DNA of 64,000 nt, taken from contig CAYRVF010000008.1 in the NCBI GenBank assembly GCA_964427535.1, positions 1 to 64,000 on the forward strand, written 5' to 3'. The DNA comes from CAYRVF01 sp964427535 (GTDB lineage: Bacteria > Chloroflexota > Ktedonobacteria > Ktedonobacterales > JADMIN01). The translations under genes and the position numbers were made by a program. Shown one piece after another: positions 17,728-26,322 of this stretch; positions within the stretch are counted from its first letter, which is position 1; every line of letters begins with the position of its first letter. Under the pieces are notes generated by a model. That model was not told the DNA's origin. It ran no database searches and worked only from the letters and a program-made list of their open reading frames with translations.

Positions 17728-18258
17728 TCAGGCTGCCGGTTCACCCTGCTCGGTGCCACGGAGGTCGGCCATGACGGCGTCGATCTCCGTCCACGTGCGC
17801 TGGCGCTGTGGCCGTGCCATACGCGCGCTCGCCGGAGCCGACGGAGGCGGATCGTCGTCCAGGTGGCGTGTCAGCCATTCGGTAGCGGCTTCGAGCCACA
17901 GGTCCTCTTCGCTGCGCCCAAGCGCGCGAGCGACCGCCGCGAACGTCTGCTGGATCTCGCCCCCCTGGCGAGGAACAGATGGCGCGGGAGATGCTGCCGG
18001 CTCTGCTTGCGTGTGCCGCGGCGCGATGGCGGACGTCCAGCTGACGGCAGGACCCGCGACCGCGGTGCCGAGGCGACTGGGTGTCGCGCGTGGCATACGG
18101 ATAGGCGGTAGGCTGCTCCGCGCCGGTTCGTGTACTCGCGCATCGGGTCGCGGAACGATAAACGCGCGCACCGGAGCTCCAGCGGTCGCGCTCCCTAGCG
18201 AACCATGCTCAAACCGAGGCTCGGCCGAGCTCGCATGCATCAGCGTGTACCAGCTCAT
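17728..18258 (-). CDS. Hypothetical protein, 176 aa, proline/alanine-rich
   Basis: No family recognised. The start at 18258 is well supported by GGAGGTCACC directly before the ATG. The first 100 residues are low-complexity and rich in Pro, Ala, Ser and Arg, and look disordered. Residues 100-150 (IQQTFAAVARALGRSEEDLWLEAATEWLTRHLDDD) look like a compact helical pair, and a short helical tail WTEIDAVMADLRG ends the protein. It is convergent with asd and divergent from the Rrf2 regulator, sharing about 240 bases of upstream DNA with it. Confidence 0.6.
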   Translation of the reverse strand: MSWYTLMHASSAEPRFEHGSLGSATAGAPVRAFIVPRPDARVHEPARSSLPPIRMPRATPSRLGTAVAGPAVSWTSAIAPRHTQAEPAASPAPSVPRQGGEIQQTFAAVARALGRSEEDLWLEAATEWLTRHLDDDPPPSAPASARMARPQRQRTWTEIDAVMADLRGTEQGEPAA

Positions 18259-18406
18259 GGTGACCTCCAGATGATGGCGGTGCCGTAGGTTGTCTGTAGA
18301 ACTTATGTTCTAATATTACTCGAACGGCGGGCGTCTGTCCAGTGTGGATGCCCGGAAGTCATAGGGGAGATACGGCGCTTGAGGATGTGCCGAAGCGCGA
18401 TGGATT

Positions 18407-18435
18407 TTGACACGCATGCGGCGCTGGGCTATGCT
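18407..18435 (+). promoter_or_regulatory. Promoter of the Rrf2 regulator gene
   Basis: TTGACA (18407-18412), 17 bases, TATGCT (18430-18435), ending 60 bases before the ATG. Autoregulation by the Rrf2 product is common in this family, but no operator half-sites are clear here. Confidence 0.75.
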
Positions 18436-18495
18436 GGAGAGACGGAGCGGTGGGTCAGCGGCGTGCGGCTCTCTGTTCCAGAGAAGGTGACATCG

Positions 18496-18939
18496 ATGCG
18501 ACTCACGATGAAGGGTGATTACGGCCTTCGTGCCATGATCGACCTCGCGGCACACTACGGGCAGGGACCGATTCCCAGCGGCGACATTGCCTCACGACAG
18601 CTCATCCCCGAGCACTTCCTCGATCAACTGCTCATGACATTGCGCCGCGCCGGATTGCTCAAGAGCCAGCGAGGACCACAGGGTGGGCATATGCTGGCGC
18701 GTCCACCCGCGAAGATCACGATGGCTGAGGTACTGCGGGCGCTCGAAGGTCCCACCGCGTCCATGGAATGTCTGCCGAATCCCACGTTTTGCCAGTTGAT
18801 GCCGGGATGCGCGATTCGTGACGTGCTCGCCGACATCGACGCGTATGCCCAGCAGGTGCTCGGCGCGACCACGCTAGAGCGGCTCGCGGGCAAGCATCGT
18901 GTGCCGGTCCCCGAGCGGGATGCGATGTACTACATCTAG
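18496..18939 (+). CDS. Rrf2-family transcriptional regulator, IscR-like
   Basis: Winged-helix regulator of 147 residues starting MRLTMKGDYGLRAM, preceded by AGAAGGTGA. The DNA-binding part (residues 1-70) contains the typical IPSGDIASRQLIPEHFLDQLLMTLRRAGLL and the wing QRGPQGGHML. Three cysteines, C92, C99 and C105, lie in the sensor loop at nearly the positions of the [2Fe-2S] ligands of E. coli IscR. It is therefore probably a cluster-bearing sensor rather than a cluster-free CymR type. Its nearest intact downstream neighbour is cysK, so a role in sulfur or iron-sulfur supply is likely but is inference from context. Confidence 0.9.
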   Translation: MRLTMKGDYGLRAMIDLAAHYGQGPIPSGDIASRQLIPEHFLDQLLMTLRRAGLLKSQRGPQGGHMLARPPAKITMAEVLRALEGPTASMECLPNPTFCQLMPGCAIRDVLADIDAYAQQVLGATTLERLAGKHRVPVPERDAMYYI

Positions 18940-18994
18940 CGAGCGTCCCGCGTCCCATCTTGCCGAGTCGTCGTGTCTGGCCTCAGACTATGGG

Positions 18995-19313
18995 CTACTG
19001 TGACGCGGGCACATTCGCCGTGGTTTGCATCAGGAAGCGCAGGTTTGTCGCAAAGAACTGCGCAAAGCCCCAGTTTTCGAACTGTTGCGGGATAGCCATC
19101 GCCTCACCCCGGTCGTCTGGAATGCGCGATGACTGCATCTCCTCAGCTAGCACCCTCAGCGTCAGATGTGAGCGTCGACTCGCCGAGGTGGACGATACCT
19201 GCGTTGCTTAGTGAGCCTTCTCCTGGCAACGATATTGCCGCATAGATCCCTGGTGCCACCGCTTGATCGCGAAAGGTCTGAAGGTCAGGCGGAATGCATG
19301 TCGAGCTCGTCAT
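18995..19313 (-). pseudogene. MBL-fold metallohydrolase remnant, internally deleted and frameshifted
   Basis: Two minus-strand fragments in different frames read as the two ends of one protein. The N-terminal piece starts at ATG 19313 (MTSSTCIPPDLQTFRD) and reads IYAAISLPGEGSLSNAGIVH, like the start of MBL-fold hydrolases; it stops at 19143. The C-terminal piece, in another frame from about 19165 to the TAG at 18995-18997, reads AIPQQFENWGFAQFFATNLR, like the family's C-terminus. The central 150-200 residues with the HxHxDH metal site are missing. Third codon positions are richer in A/T than in neighbouring genes. I take it as a decayed gene; the family call rests on recognition by eye. Confidence 0.55.
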
Positions 19314-19448
19314 GCCGCGCTCCTATCCTGATGGTCACAGATAGTGGTGACGACACTACGAGGCATTGCACCCGTCAGGCAGGAGAGCCAGATATGAGTC
19401 GTGCTGGTCCATCCACTGACAGAGGGGGTGTCCTAATTGGAGTCCGTG

Positions 19449-19500
19449 CTCGCAGCGTACCGCTCACTGGTGGCGTCCCCGGCGGTACTTGAGTTTTTTT
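19449..19500 (+). terminator. Strong intrinsic terminator in the cysK leader
   Basis: GTACCGC (19457-19463) pairs with GCGGTAC (19482-19488), extended by CTC (19449-19451) with GAG (19491-19493), and followed by seven Ts (19494-19500). It sits 150 bases before the cysK start and downstream of a transcribable region. A G-run at 19423-19429 could instead pair with the CGTCCCC loop, so it may be an attenuator. No canonical T-box or riboswitch core is present. Confidence 0.7.
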
Positions 19501-19649
19501 ATCAATTTGCTGCACTATACAGAGGGAAGTTGTGGTGAGGTCTCCGCCGTGCCGGTCGGCCGACTTGAGGCGGCAAGCCAGCCGCACGTGGCGCGCTGGC
19601 CCAGTCTGGCACGGCGGGAGATAGCCGGGCATTATCGAGGAGAATGTAC

Positions 19650-20582
19650 ATGCCGAACTGGGCACAAGACGCGACCGAGCTGATGGGCAACACGCCGCTG
19701 GTACGTCTCAACAAGGTCGTGCCGCAGGGCGCGACCGTGCTGGCGAAAATCGAATCGTTCCAGCCAGGATACAGCGTCAAAGACCGCATCGCCGTCAGCA
19801 TGATCAAAGGTGCGGAGGCGCGCGGCGTTCTGAAGCCTGGCACGACGATCATCGAGCCGACCAGTGGGAATACGGGCATCGGCCTGGCGTGGGTCGCGGC
19901 CGCTCGCAGCTACAAGTGCATTCTGGTGATGCCCGAGACGGTGAGCGTGGAGCGGCGCATGGTGCTTCGCAGATTGGGCGCGCAGGTCGTGCTGACGCCC
20001 GGTGGCCAGCGCATGCCTGGCGCGATCGCACGGGCAAACGAGATCGCGGCCGAGACGCCCGACTCGTGGATCCCGCAGCAGTTCGAGAATCCCGACAACC
20101 CCAAGGTGCATCGTGAGACGACCGCCGAGGAAATCTGGCGTGACACCGATGGACAGGTCGATGCGGTGGTCGCGGGAGTCGGCACCGGGGGGACGCTCAC
20201 TGGCGTCGGCGAGGTGCTGAAGGAGCGCAAGCCGGGCGTGCGCATGATCGCGGTTGAGCCGTCAGCGTCGCCGGTGCTCTCAGGCGGTCAGCCAGGCCCG
20301 AGCAAGATTCAGGGCATTGGCGCGGGATTCATCCCCGACGTGCTGGACACCAAGCTGATTGACGAGATCGTCCAGGTGTCGGACAACGACGCCATCGAGA
20401 TGGCACGGCGGCTCGCGATGGAAGAAGGGTTGCTCTCGGGCATCAGCAGTGGGGCGGCGGCATGGGCCGCGGCGCAGCTCGCCGGGCGCCCGGAGTATGA
20501 GGGAAAAGTCATCGTCGTGATCTTCCCGTCCGCGGGCGAGCGCTACATCAGCACCGTGCTCTTCGACGACGTGCGCGAGTAA
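19650..20582 (+). CDS. cysK: Cysteine synthase (O-acetylserine sulfhydrylase)
   Basis: PLP enzyme making cysteine from O-acetylserine and sulfide. The 310 residues begin MPNWAQDATELMGNTPLVRL and have the PLP lysine K44 in SFQPGYSVKDRI, the cofactor phosphate loop in EPTSGNTGIGLAW and GVGTGGTLTGVG. The more usual NPGGSVKDR is changed to QPGYSVKDR. An ATG six bases upstream is too close to GAGGAG, so 19650 is used. It supplies the cysteine side of the sulfur network next to metX/metY and may be controlled by the upstream terminator and the nearby Rrf2 protein. Confidence 0.95.
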   Translation: MPNWAQDATELMGNTPLVRLNKVVPQGATVLAKIESFQPGYSVKDRIAVSMIKGAEARGVLKPGTTIIEPTSGNTGIGLAWVAAARSYKCILVMPETVSVERRMVLRRLGAQVVLTPGGQRMPGAIARANEIAAETPDSWIPQQFENPDNPKVHRETTAEEIWRDTDGQVDAVVAGVGTGGTLTGVGEVLKERKPGVRMIAVEPSASPVLSGGQPGPSKIQGIGAGFIPDVLDTKLIDEIVQVSDNDAIEMARRLAMEEGLLSGISSGAAAWAAAQLAGRPEYEGKVIVVIFPSAGERYISTVLFDDVRE

Positions 20583-20682
20583 CGGCCACACGCCGCATGC
20601 TCTCCGCAGCGCGTGGCACAGCCAGTCCGGGCGCGAGGAGATGCATGCGGCTCCGGCATGGAAGGTCGGAGGGAGCGGCGAC

Positions 20683-21597
20683 ATGGCGGATACCGTGGAG
20701 CGCCGTCAGGCGTCACCAGAGCATGAAGTAGCTCCTCTGCCACCTGAGGCGACGGAGGGGTACCTCCAGACAAACGGCATTCGCCTCCACTACGTTGCCG
20801 CTGGCACCGGACCGCTCGTGGTCCTGCTTCATGGCTTTCCAGAGTTTTGGTATAGTTGGCGCTTCCAGCTTCCGGCGCTTGCACGTGCGGGCATGCGGGC
20901 CGTCGCGCTCGACATGCGCGGCTATAACCTCTCGGATAAGCCCGAAGCCGGATATGACATTGCGACGCTCTGCGATGACGTGCGCGGCGCGATCGAGGCC
21001 CTCGGCGAGCAACGCGCGGATGTGATCGGACATGACTGGGGCGGAGTTATCGCCTGGGCGGTTGCCATTCGTGAGTTCGACTACGTGCGGCGTCTCGTCG
21101 TCCTCGCCGCACCGCATCCGGCGGCATTCGCCTATCAGATGCGCTCGCCGCGCCAGCTCGTGCGGAGCGCGTATGTTGGTTTCTTCCAGCTTTCACAGTT
21201 CCCTGAAGAGGTGATGTCGCGGGACGACTATGCTCTCCTGCGGCGCCAGCTCCGCAAAGCAGATCCCGCGCGGGCGTGGCTGACGGACGAAGACATCGAC
21301 CGCTTTATCGCCGCGATAAGTCGGCCGGGTGCACTCCATGCCGCGCTCGAATATTACAGGCGGGCCGGCACGCGAGGACTATCGTCACTCGGGCCCACAC
21401 GCGTGATCGAGGCTCCGACGCTGGTACTCTGGGGAGACCTCGATCCCTTTTTCGAGCCGTCACTGCCAGATCACCTGGAACCCTGGGTGAGGGACGTCAA
21501 CGTGCGCCATTTCTCCGCCGCCGGGCACTGGCTCAACCAGCAGGCGGCTGAAGACGTGAATGACGCGATTATCGCGTTCCTGCGCCCACGTCTCTGA
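20683..21597 (+). CDS. Alpha/beta hydrolase, epoxide hydrolase-like
   Basis: The 304-residue protein has the epoxide-hydrolase/haloalkane-dehalogenase layout: oxyanion motif LLHGFPEFWYSWR, nucleophile aspartate D118 in GHDWGG, the cap domain, the acid residue region WGDLDPFFE and the catalytic histidine in SAAGHW. The HGFPEFW sequence points to epoxide hydrolases over dehalogenases. The substrate is unknown. ATG 20683 (MADTVERR) has GGAGGG nine bases upstream, while the longer in-frame start has its GAGGAG too close. It is 100 bases after cysK and may be read from the same transcript. Confidence 0.88.
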   Translation: MADTVERRQASPEHEVAPLPPEATEGYLQTNGIRLHYVAAGTGPLVVLLHGFPEFWYSWRFQLPALARAGMRAVALDMRGYNLSDKPEAGYDIATLCDDVRGAIEALGEQRADVIGHDWGGVIAWAVAIREFDYVRRLVVLAAPHPAAFAYQMRSPRQLVRSAYVGFFQLSQFPEEVMSRDDYALLRRQLRKADPARAWLTDEDIDRFIAAISRPGALHAALEYYRRAGTRGLSSLGPTRVIEAPTLVLWGDLDPFFEPSLPDHLEPWVRDVNVRHFSAAGHWLNQQAAEDVNDAIIAFLRPRL

Positions 21598-21621
21598 CAT
21601 ACGATGGCGCGGACGGCTGCA

Positions 21622-21981
21622 TCAGAGATTGGGCGGCTGAAGCAGTCGGGTCGTGTCGAGGCGTTCGAGCATGTTGTGGTACAGATTGGTGTCGTCGAGC
21701 GAGATGGGCGCGGGAATGATCGTCACGGATTGGATGCCCTGGCGTTTCCAGTAGCTCTCGTGGGCGAGGCGGACCACATCCGCGAAGGTAAGCACGCCAT
21801 TGCGGTCCTGTGCTGTAACCCGGCCCTCGTCAGACGCGGCGAACTCTAGCGCGGCAGCATGCAGGGCATTGCGGGTCGCGACAGGTGACGGAAATATTGA
21901 GACGACGAAGTAGCCGGTGACGTTGCGCTGCGCGCCCCGTCCCCACTCATAGAGCACGACATGTCCATGCACGGCACTCAT
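21622..21981 (-). CDS. Hypothetical protein, 119 aa
   Basis: No family recognised. The sequence MSAVHGHVVLYEWGRGAQRN through MLERLDTTRLLQPPNL is of normal composition, with an internal strand-rich start (GYFVVSIFPSP) and a helical middle (FADVVRLAHESYWKRQG). AAGGGAAGG lies before the ATG, and a -35/-10 pair is found upstream at 22090-22119, which supports a real single-gene unit. It is convergent with the epoxide hydrolase gene, only 24 bases away. Confidence 0.6.
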   Translation of the reverse strand: MSAVHGHVVLYEWGRGAQRNVTGYFVVSIFPSPVATRNALHAAALEFAASDEGRVTAQDRNGVLTFADVVRLAHESYWKRQGIQSVTIIPAPISLDDTNLYHNMLERLDTTRLLQPPNL

Positions 21982-22089
21982 CGCAGCCTTCCCTTCGCGT
22001 CACATCACGTCGTGGCCACCAATCCACGGAGCATGCGGCGTGCAGTCGAGCGCCTCGATACACGGTGCGAATGGATATCCCGCCGGTTG

Positions 22090-22119
22090 GTATCATGTTT
22101 AGCATACCAGAGCCGTCAA
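22090..22119 (-). promoter_or_regulatory. Promoter of the 119-aa hypothetical gene
   Basis: On the minus strand TTGACG (22114-22119), an 18-base spacer and TGATAC (22090-22095), about 110 bases before the start codon. An imperfect repeat GGTAT...ATACC overlaps the -10. Confidence 0.5.
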
Positions 22120-22187
22120 CTGTTGGACTGCGCCAGTCGCGGGGGCACGAGCACGCGTAGGCACTCCCCGACCCGGCCGCGCACGTG

Positions 22188-23660
22188 CTATTTGCCGATG
22201 CAGAACTCGGCGAAGATGCGGTCGAGCAGGTCAGCCGTCGCGGTCTCGCCGGTGATCTCGCCCAGCGCTTCGAGCGCAGCACGGATGTCGATGGCGACGA
22301 AGTCAAGCGGAAGACTCCCGGTGAGCGCGGCGAGCGCGGCGTCGAGATGTTCGGATGCCCGCCTTAAGGCGTCGCGGTGGCGCGCGCTAGACACGAGCAC
22401 GTCACCCGCCGTCGCCTGCCCAGTCGTGACGAGCTCGGCGATGAGTGTCTCAAGCTGGGCCAGGCCGCCGGGCGCCCGTGCGGATGTGGTGATGTCGAGC
22501 GCGCCAGACCAGAGTCGATGCGCATCTGCCGGTGTCCCCGCCTGCGGAAGATCGGACTTGTTGCGGACGAGGATGACTGGCGCGGCGTTCCCATCCGCTC
22601 CGAGCACCTCGGCAAGGGTGCTCGCCGCGCGCTCGTCCGCCTCAGTGAGAGGCGCGGAGCCATCGAACACAAACAGCACGAGATCGGCGGTGCGTGCGGC
22701 CTCACGTGACCGCTCGACGCCGATGCGCTCGATGGGGTCGTCGGTCTGTGCGAGGCCAGCGGTATCGACGAGATGCAGCACCACGCCGGCGACGGTGGCC
22801 TTCTCCTCCACCGTGTCACGTGTGGTCCCGGCGATGGGCGTGACGATCGCGCGCTCGGCGCCCAGCAGCGCATTGAGCAGACTCGACTTGCCGACGTTGG
22901 GTTTGCCGACGAGCGCGACGCGCAGCCCATTCCGCAGGATGCGTCCGCGATCGGCACCCGCGAGCAGGCGTCCAACCTCGTCCCGTGCCGTTCCGAGAAA
23001 CGACGCCAGCTCGGCGGGGTCGGGTGGTGGCACCTCTTCTTCGGGGAAATCGATGCTTGCCTCGATACGCACGAGCGCCTGTTGTGCCGCGTCGCGAGCC
23101 GCCTCCACGCGCCGCGAGAGGTCGCCTTCGAGCTGCCGCAGCGCCAGCCTGCGCCCGGCGTCGGATTCGGCGGCGATGAGTGACATCACGGCCTCGGCCT
23201 GTGCTAGGTCAACACGGCCATTGAGGAAGGCGCGCAACGTCATCTCGCCCGCACGTGCTGCGCGCGCTCCCTCGGCGAAGGTAAGCTCAAGGATGCGACG
23301 GAGCACCAGCGGACCACCGTGCGCGTTGATCTCGACGACATCCTCGCGGGTGTAGGTGTGTGGCTGGCGCAGAAAGGCGGCGAGCACCTCGTCGATTGGC
23401 TCATCGGTGGCGGGATCGACAATGTGTCCGTAGACGAGCAGGTGTGAGGCAGGGGTGTCAGCGGCGAGTGGGCGCGCGGGGCGAAAGATCCGCTGGCCAA
23501 TCTGGAATGCCCGACTGCCACTCACACGTACGATGCCCACGCCTCCTACACCGGGCGGAGTCGCGATAGCGGCAATGGTGTCGTCCAGCCCGCTGGTGCT
23601 GGAGCGCGCATCTGGAGTGGTGTCGGACAATGACGAGACGGGTGTGCGTTGCGTGCTCAT
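22188..23660 (-). CDS. mnmE: tRNA modification GTPase MnmE
   Basis: With MnmG it adds the carboxymethylaminomethyl group to the wobble uridine of certain tRNAs. The 490 residues show the N-terminal folate-binding domain (DTIAAIATPPGVGGVGIVRVSG), the helical domain, and an inserted G domain with VALVGKPNVGKSSLLN, TPIAGTTRDT, LVDTAGL and VRNKSD. The C-terminus ends in the diagnostic FCIGK. The first 25 residues are a Ser/Thr-rich extension. It follows the glycosyltransferase gene by 18 bases and is probably read with it. Confidence 0.97.
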   Translation of the reverse strand: MSTQRTPVSSLSDTTPDARSSTSGLDDTIAAIATPPGVGGVGIVRVSGSRAFQIGQRIFRPARPLAADTPASHLLVYGHIVDPATDEPIDEVLAAFLRQPHTYTREDVVEINAHGGPLVLRRILELTFAEGARAARAGEMTLRAFLNGRVDLAQAEAVMSLIAAESDAGRRLALRQLEGDLSRRVEAARDAAQQALVRIEASIDFPEEEVPPPDPAELASFLGTARDEVGRLLAGADRGRILRNGLRVALVGKPNVGKSSLLNALLGAERAIVTPIAGTTRDTVEEKATVAGVVLHLVDTAGLAQTDDPIERIGVERSREAARTADLVLFVFDGSAPLTEADERAASTLAEVLGADGNAAPVILVRNKSDLPQAGTPADAHRLWSGALDITTSARAPGGLAQLETLIAELVTTGQATAGDVLVSSARHRDALRRASEHLDAALAALTGSLPLDFVAIDIRAALEALGEITGETATADLLDRIFAEFCIGK

Positions 23661-23678
23661 GGCGTTATCGTATCACGA

Positions 23679-25322
23679 TCACGCGTCGCCAGGCCGTTCG
23701 TAGACGGCGTACTGCCCGCGCGCATAGACCAGTGGCCACGTGCGCACCCGTGCAAGCACCGCCGGCATGCCTGGCTCTTGATTCGGCGCGGCGAGCTGGC
23801 GCACGAGATCGTCGACAATAACATACCGCGTGTGCGCGAGCGAGACACCATACGCCCAGCGGCCTTTTGGGAGCCCGGCTGGATAGAATGCCGCCGCCTG
23901 GCCCCCGTAAGCGAGCGTCTGCTCGATGTCAGCGCCCGCGATGTCGAGCGGTGTGCCGCCTTGCCTTTCGGGTGCATCGAAGCGCCAGGCGAGATCGGGC
24001 GAAGCGAGCACCAGGTCGCCCGGGCGCGCGTGATCGAGCACATAGGTGAAGGTGGCCTGCGCGTCGGCGGGAGTCGCGAGGAGCACGTCTTCGTGCGTCG
24101 GGAGGGTGCTCGCCAGCCCCGCCGCATCACTCGCGAACGCCATGCCCAGGGGCGACACCAGCGCCAGGCAGACGACGAGCGCCGCCGTGGAGCGCGCCCA
24201 GCGAGGTGCCGAGTCCACGGATGTCGTGGACGAACTGAGCATGCGCACCGTGGCCGCATAAAGCGAGCGCACGCCCCGGTCGAGCAACTCGCCAGCGCCG
24301 AGCGCGAGCAGCGGCAGCAGTGGCAGCACGGTGTGCGCGCTGGGGCCAACCGTGCGCACTTTCAGCACGACCAGCGCGAGCATGGCGGAAGCCACCAGCA
24401 GCAGCCCCCGGCCGCGCGACCAGCCGGGGAGCAACAGCCCCAGGACACCCAGAACGATCCACGGATCGAAGCTGAGGAAGCGGTAGTAATTAAGCAGCCA
24501 CTCGATGAGCTGCGCCAGCACAGACCCTCCGGCGGCGCGGCTCCCCGTCGCACCAAGATCGGCAAGAAACACGGTGGGAGCGAGGGTGAGGCAGATGAGG
24601 AGCTGCGCGGAGAGGACGGCCAGCCCCAAACCGAGCGCGAGCAACGTACGTCGCCGGTCATAGCGGAACACGACAATCGCGACGAAGAGAATCCAGGCGA
24701 TGCCCTCATAGTCGCTGCAGGCGCAGAGGCCCGCGAGCACCGCCGCGCCGATGAGCCAGCGCAAAGAGGACTGCGCGGTCACATCCGTCTCACTGGCGAG
24801 GGTATAGCGCCATGTCACCCAGAGACACAGCAGCCCCAAGAATGTGAGCTGGGCGTAACTGTAGCCCCAGCGCGTGTTCGCGAGCATGAGCGGCGCGGCG
24901 GTGAAGACAAGCGCACCCCAGAGTGCCGGTCCAGGGCCGAGTAGGCGCCGCCCGACGAAGACCAGCGCGGCGCAGGTGAGCACAGCGTAAAGAGCCGTGA
25001 GCGCCCGGATAGCCAGGATACCGTAGCCGAACACACGAATCGCCGCCGCGAGCTGGAGGTAATAGAGCGGCGGATGCTGGGCGAAACCTGTCGTCAGCGC
25101 GAAAAGCCGCAGCCTGCCATGTGCGAGATTCCAGGCGAGGTCGAGATTGTAGCCTTCCTGAGGGTCCCATCCGGGCGCCTGGGTCAGATTCCAGAGGTGG
25201 AAGAACATGAAGAGCGCGACGACGCCGATCGCCGCGACGAACCAGATGGTGTCGCTCTCGCGGCGGGCTGTCTGGGGCGTGCCCATCGTGGCACTGGGCT
25301 CCGTCTTGGAGCGGGTAAGCAT
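23679..25322 (-). CDS. Multi-pass membrane glycosyltransferase, GT39/PMT-like
   Basis: Integral membrane protein of about 547 residues from ATG 25322 (MLTRSKTEP). A first membrane helix (WFVAAIGVVALFMFFHLW) is followed by the acidic loop APGWDPQEGYNLDLAW, matching the first-loop aspartate and the conserved tyrosine region of GT-C enzymes such as PMT/ArnT. Some eight to ten further hydrophobic segments follow, then a soluble domain of roughly 170 residues ending YAVYERPGDA. The donor is likely a polyprenyl-phosphate sugar and the acceptor is unknown. A start 228 bases further upstream is open but encodes an Arg-rich, non-membrane stretch that looks non-coding. Confidence 0.65.
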   Translation of the reverse strand: MLTRSKTEPSATMGTPQTARRESDTIWFVAAIGVVALFMFFHLWNLTQAPGWDPQEGYNLDLAWNLAHGRLRLFALTTGFAQHPPLYYLQLAAAIRVFGYGILAIRALTALYAVLTCAALVFVGRRLLGPGPALWGALVFTAAPLMLANTRWGYSYAQLTFLGLLCLWVTWRYTLASETDVTAQSSLRWLIGAAVLAGLCACSDYEGIAWILFVAIVVFRYDRRRTLLALGLGLAVLSAQLLICLTLAPTVFLADLGATGSRAAGGSVLAQLIEWLLNYYRFLSFDPWIVLGVLGLLLPGWSRGRGLLLVASAMLALVVLKVRTVGPSAHTVLPLLPLLALGAGELLDRGVRSLYAATVRMLSSSTTSVDSAPRWARSTAALVVCLALVSPLGMAFASDAAGLASTLPTHEDVLLATPADAQATFTYVLDHARPGDLVLASPDLAWRFDAPERQGGTPLDIAGADIEQTLAYGGQAAAFYPAGLPKGRWAYGVSLAHTRYVIVDDLVRQLAAPNQEPGMPAVLARVRTWPLVYARGQYAVYERPGDA

Positions 25323-25458
25323 GCTCTCTCGTGTCCTCTCTGCCGTGCGCTGTGGCCTTCGCCTTGTAGAACGGACGAGGCGGCGTGTTCGGCAGTGCAG
25401 TAGGCACGGCGGATGCCGCGATAGGAGAGAACCGCTTCTTCTCCTCACACGAGATGAT

Positions 25459-26274
25459 TTAGCGCGGACATCGGACGATTCCCAGAATGGTGTCGGCGAC
25501 ACGGGGCCACTCCGCCAAGGTCGGATCCACGAGGGCAAAGTGATCGGCACCTGGCAGTGTCACGAGCATGGCTGGGTCACCCGCGGCTGCGGCGGCGGAG
25601 ATATAGCGCTGGCTCAGCTCGAAAGGCACGCTCTGGTCGCCAGTGCCGTGCAGCAGGACCTGCGGCAGTCCCAGTGGCACCAATTCGATCGGCGACGCCG
25701 CCGCATAGCGTTCGGGATAGTGGTCCGGCGGTCCGCCAAGCAACTCGTGCGCCGCATCGCGCGAGAGATGGAGCTCCGACGCGCGACGCAGATCGACGAC
25801 GCCCGCCAGTGAGACGACGCCGCGCAACGGCAACGGATGCTCGTCGAAGATCGGACTAGAGGACGGCACACGCGGCCGAGCGGCGAGCCAGAGCGCGAGG
25901 TGACCGCCCGCGGAGTGACCGACAGCCACCACACGGCTCAGATCGAGACGGTGCGGCGCGGCGAGGTCACGCAGAGCGTTCGCTGCCGCCGCCACGTCGG
26001 CAAACGTGCCCGGCCACCCGCCGCCCCGGTCGCCTACCCGCCGGTACTCGATGTTCCATGTCGCCAATCCGAGGGCAGTGAGCGCCGCACTCATGTGGCA
26101 CGTGTAGGTGAGATCGACGTGATTGCGCCAGTATCCACCGTGGATGATGATTCCGACCGGGTGGGGGCCGGGGCCAGCGGGAAGGCGCAGCTCGCCAAAC
26201 TGGAGCGGGTCAACACCATAGGCGACGCGTGCATCCCGGGGCACTGGGGCGCGGCTCAAGATGGAATCCGTCAT
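25459..26274 (-). CDS. Alpha/beta hydrolase, kynurenine-formamidase/esterase-like
   Basis: The 271-residue hydrolase has the oxyanion motif IIIHGGYWRN, nucleophile serine in VAVGHSAGGHLALW, the acid residue region LLHGTGDQSVPFELS and the histidine in LPGADHFAL. HGGYW together with GHSAGGH is characteristic of the arylformamidase/BD-FAE esterase branch, so N-formylkynurenine hydrolysis is one possibility, but no tryptophan-catabolism genes are near. It lies 48 bases downstream of rqcH on the same strand. Confidence 0.75.
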   Translation of the reverse strand: MTDSILSRAPVPRDARVAYGVDPLQFGELRLPAGPGPHPVGIIIHGGYWRNHVDLTYTCHMSAALTALGLATWNIEYRRVGDRGGGWPGTFADVAAAANALRDLAAPHRLDLSRVVAVGHSAGGHLALWLAARPRVPSSSPIFDEHPLPLRGVVSLAGVVDLRRASELHLSRDAAHELLGGPPDHYPERYAAASPIELVPLGLPQVLLHGTGDQSVPFELSQRYISAAAAAGDPAMLVTLPGADHFALVDPTLAEWPRVADTILGIVRCPR

Positions 26275-26322
26275 GCCTATCCTTCATCGCTCGCGGGTCG
26301 CCGTGGTCGCGCTGGTTGATGG

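Noticed and set aside
19320..19500. A second T-box (Cys) before cysK
   Set aside because: The core AGGGTGGNACCGCG is absent; GCGTACCGC has too many mismatches, so only a generic attenuator is reported.
23649..24944. Long plus-strand open frame opposite the glycosyltransferase gene
   Set aside because: Composition (Arg, Glu, Gln and His heavy, no motif) is that of an antisense shadow in GC-rich DNA.
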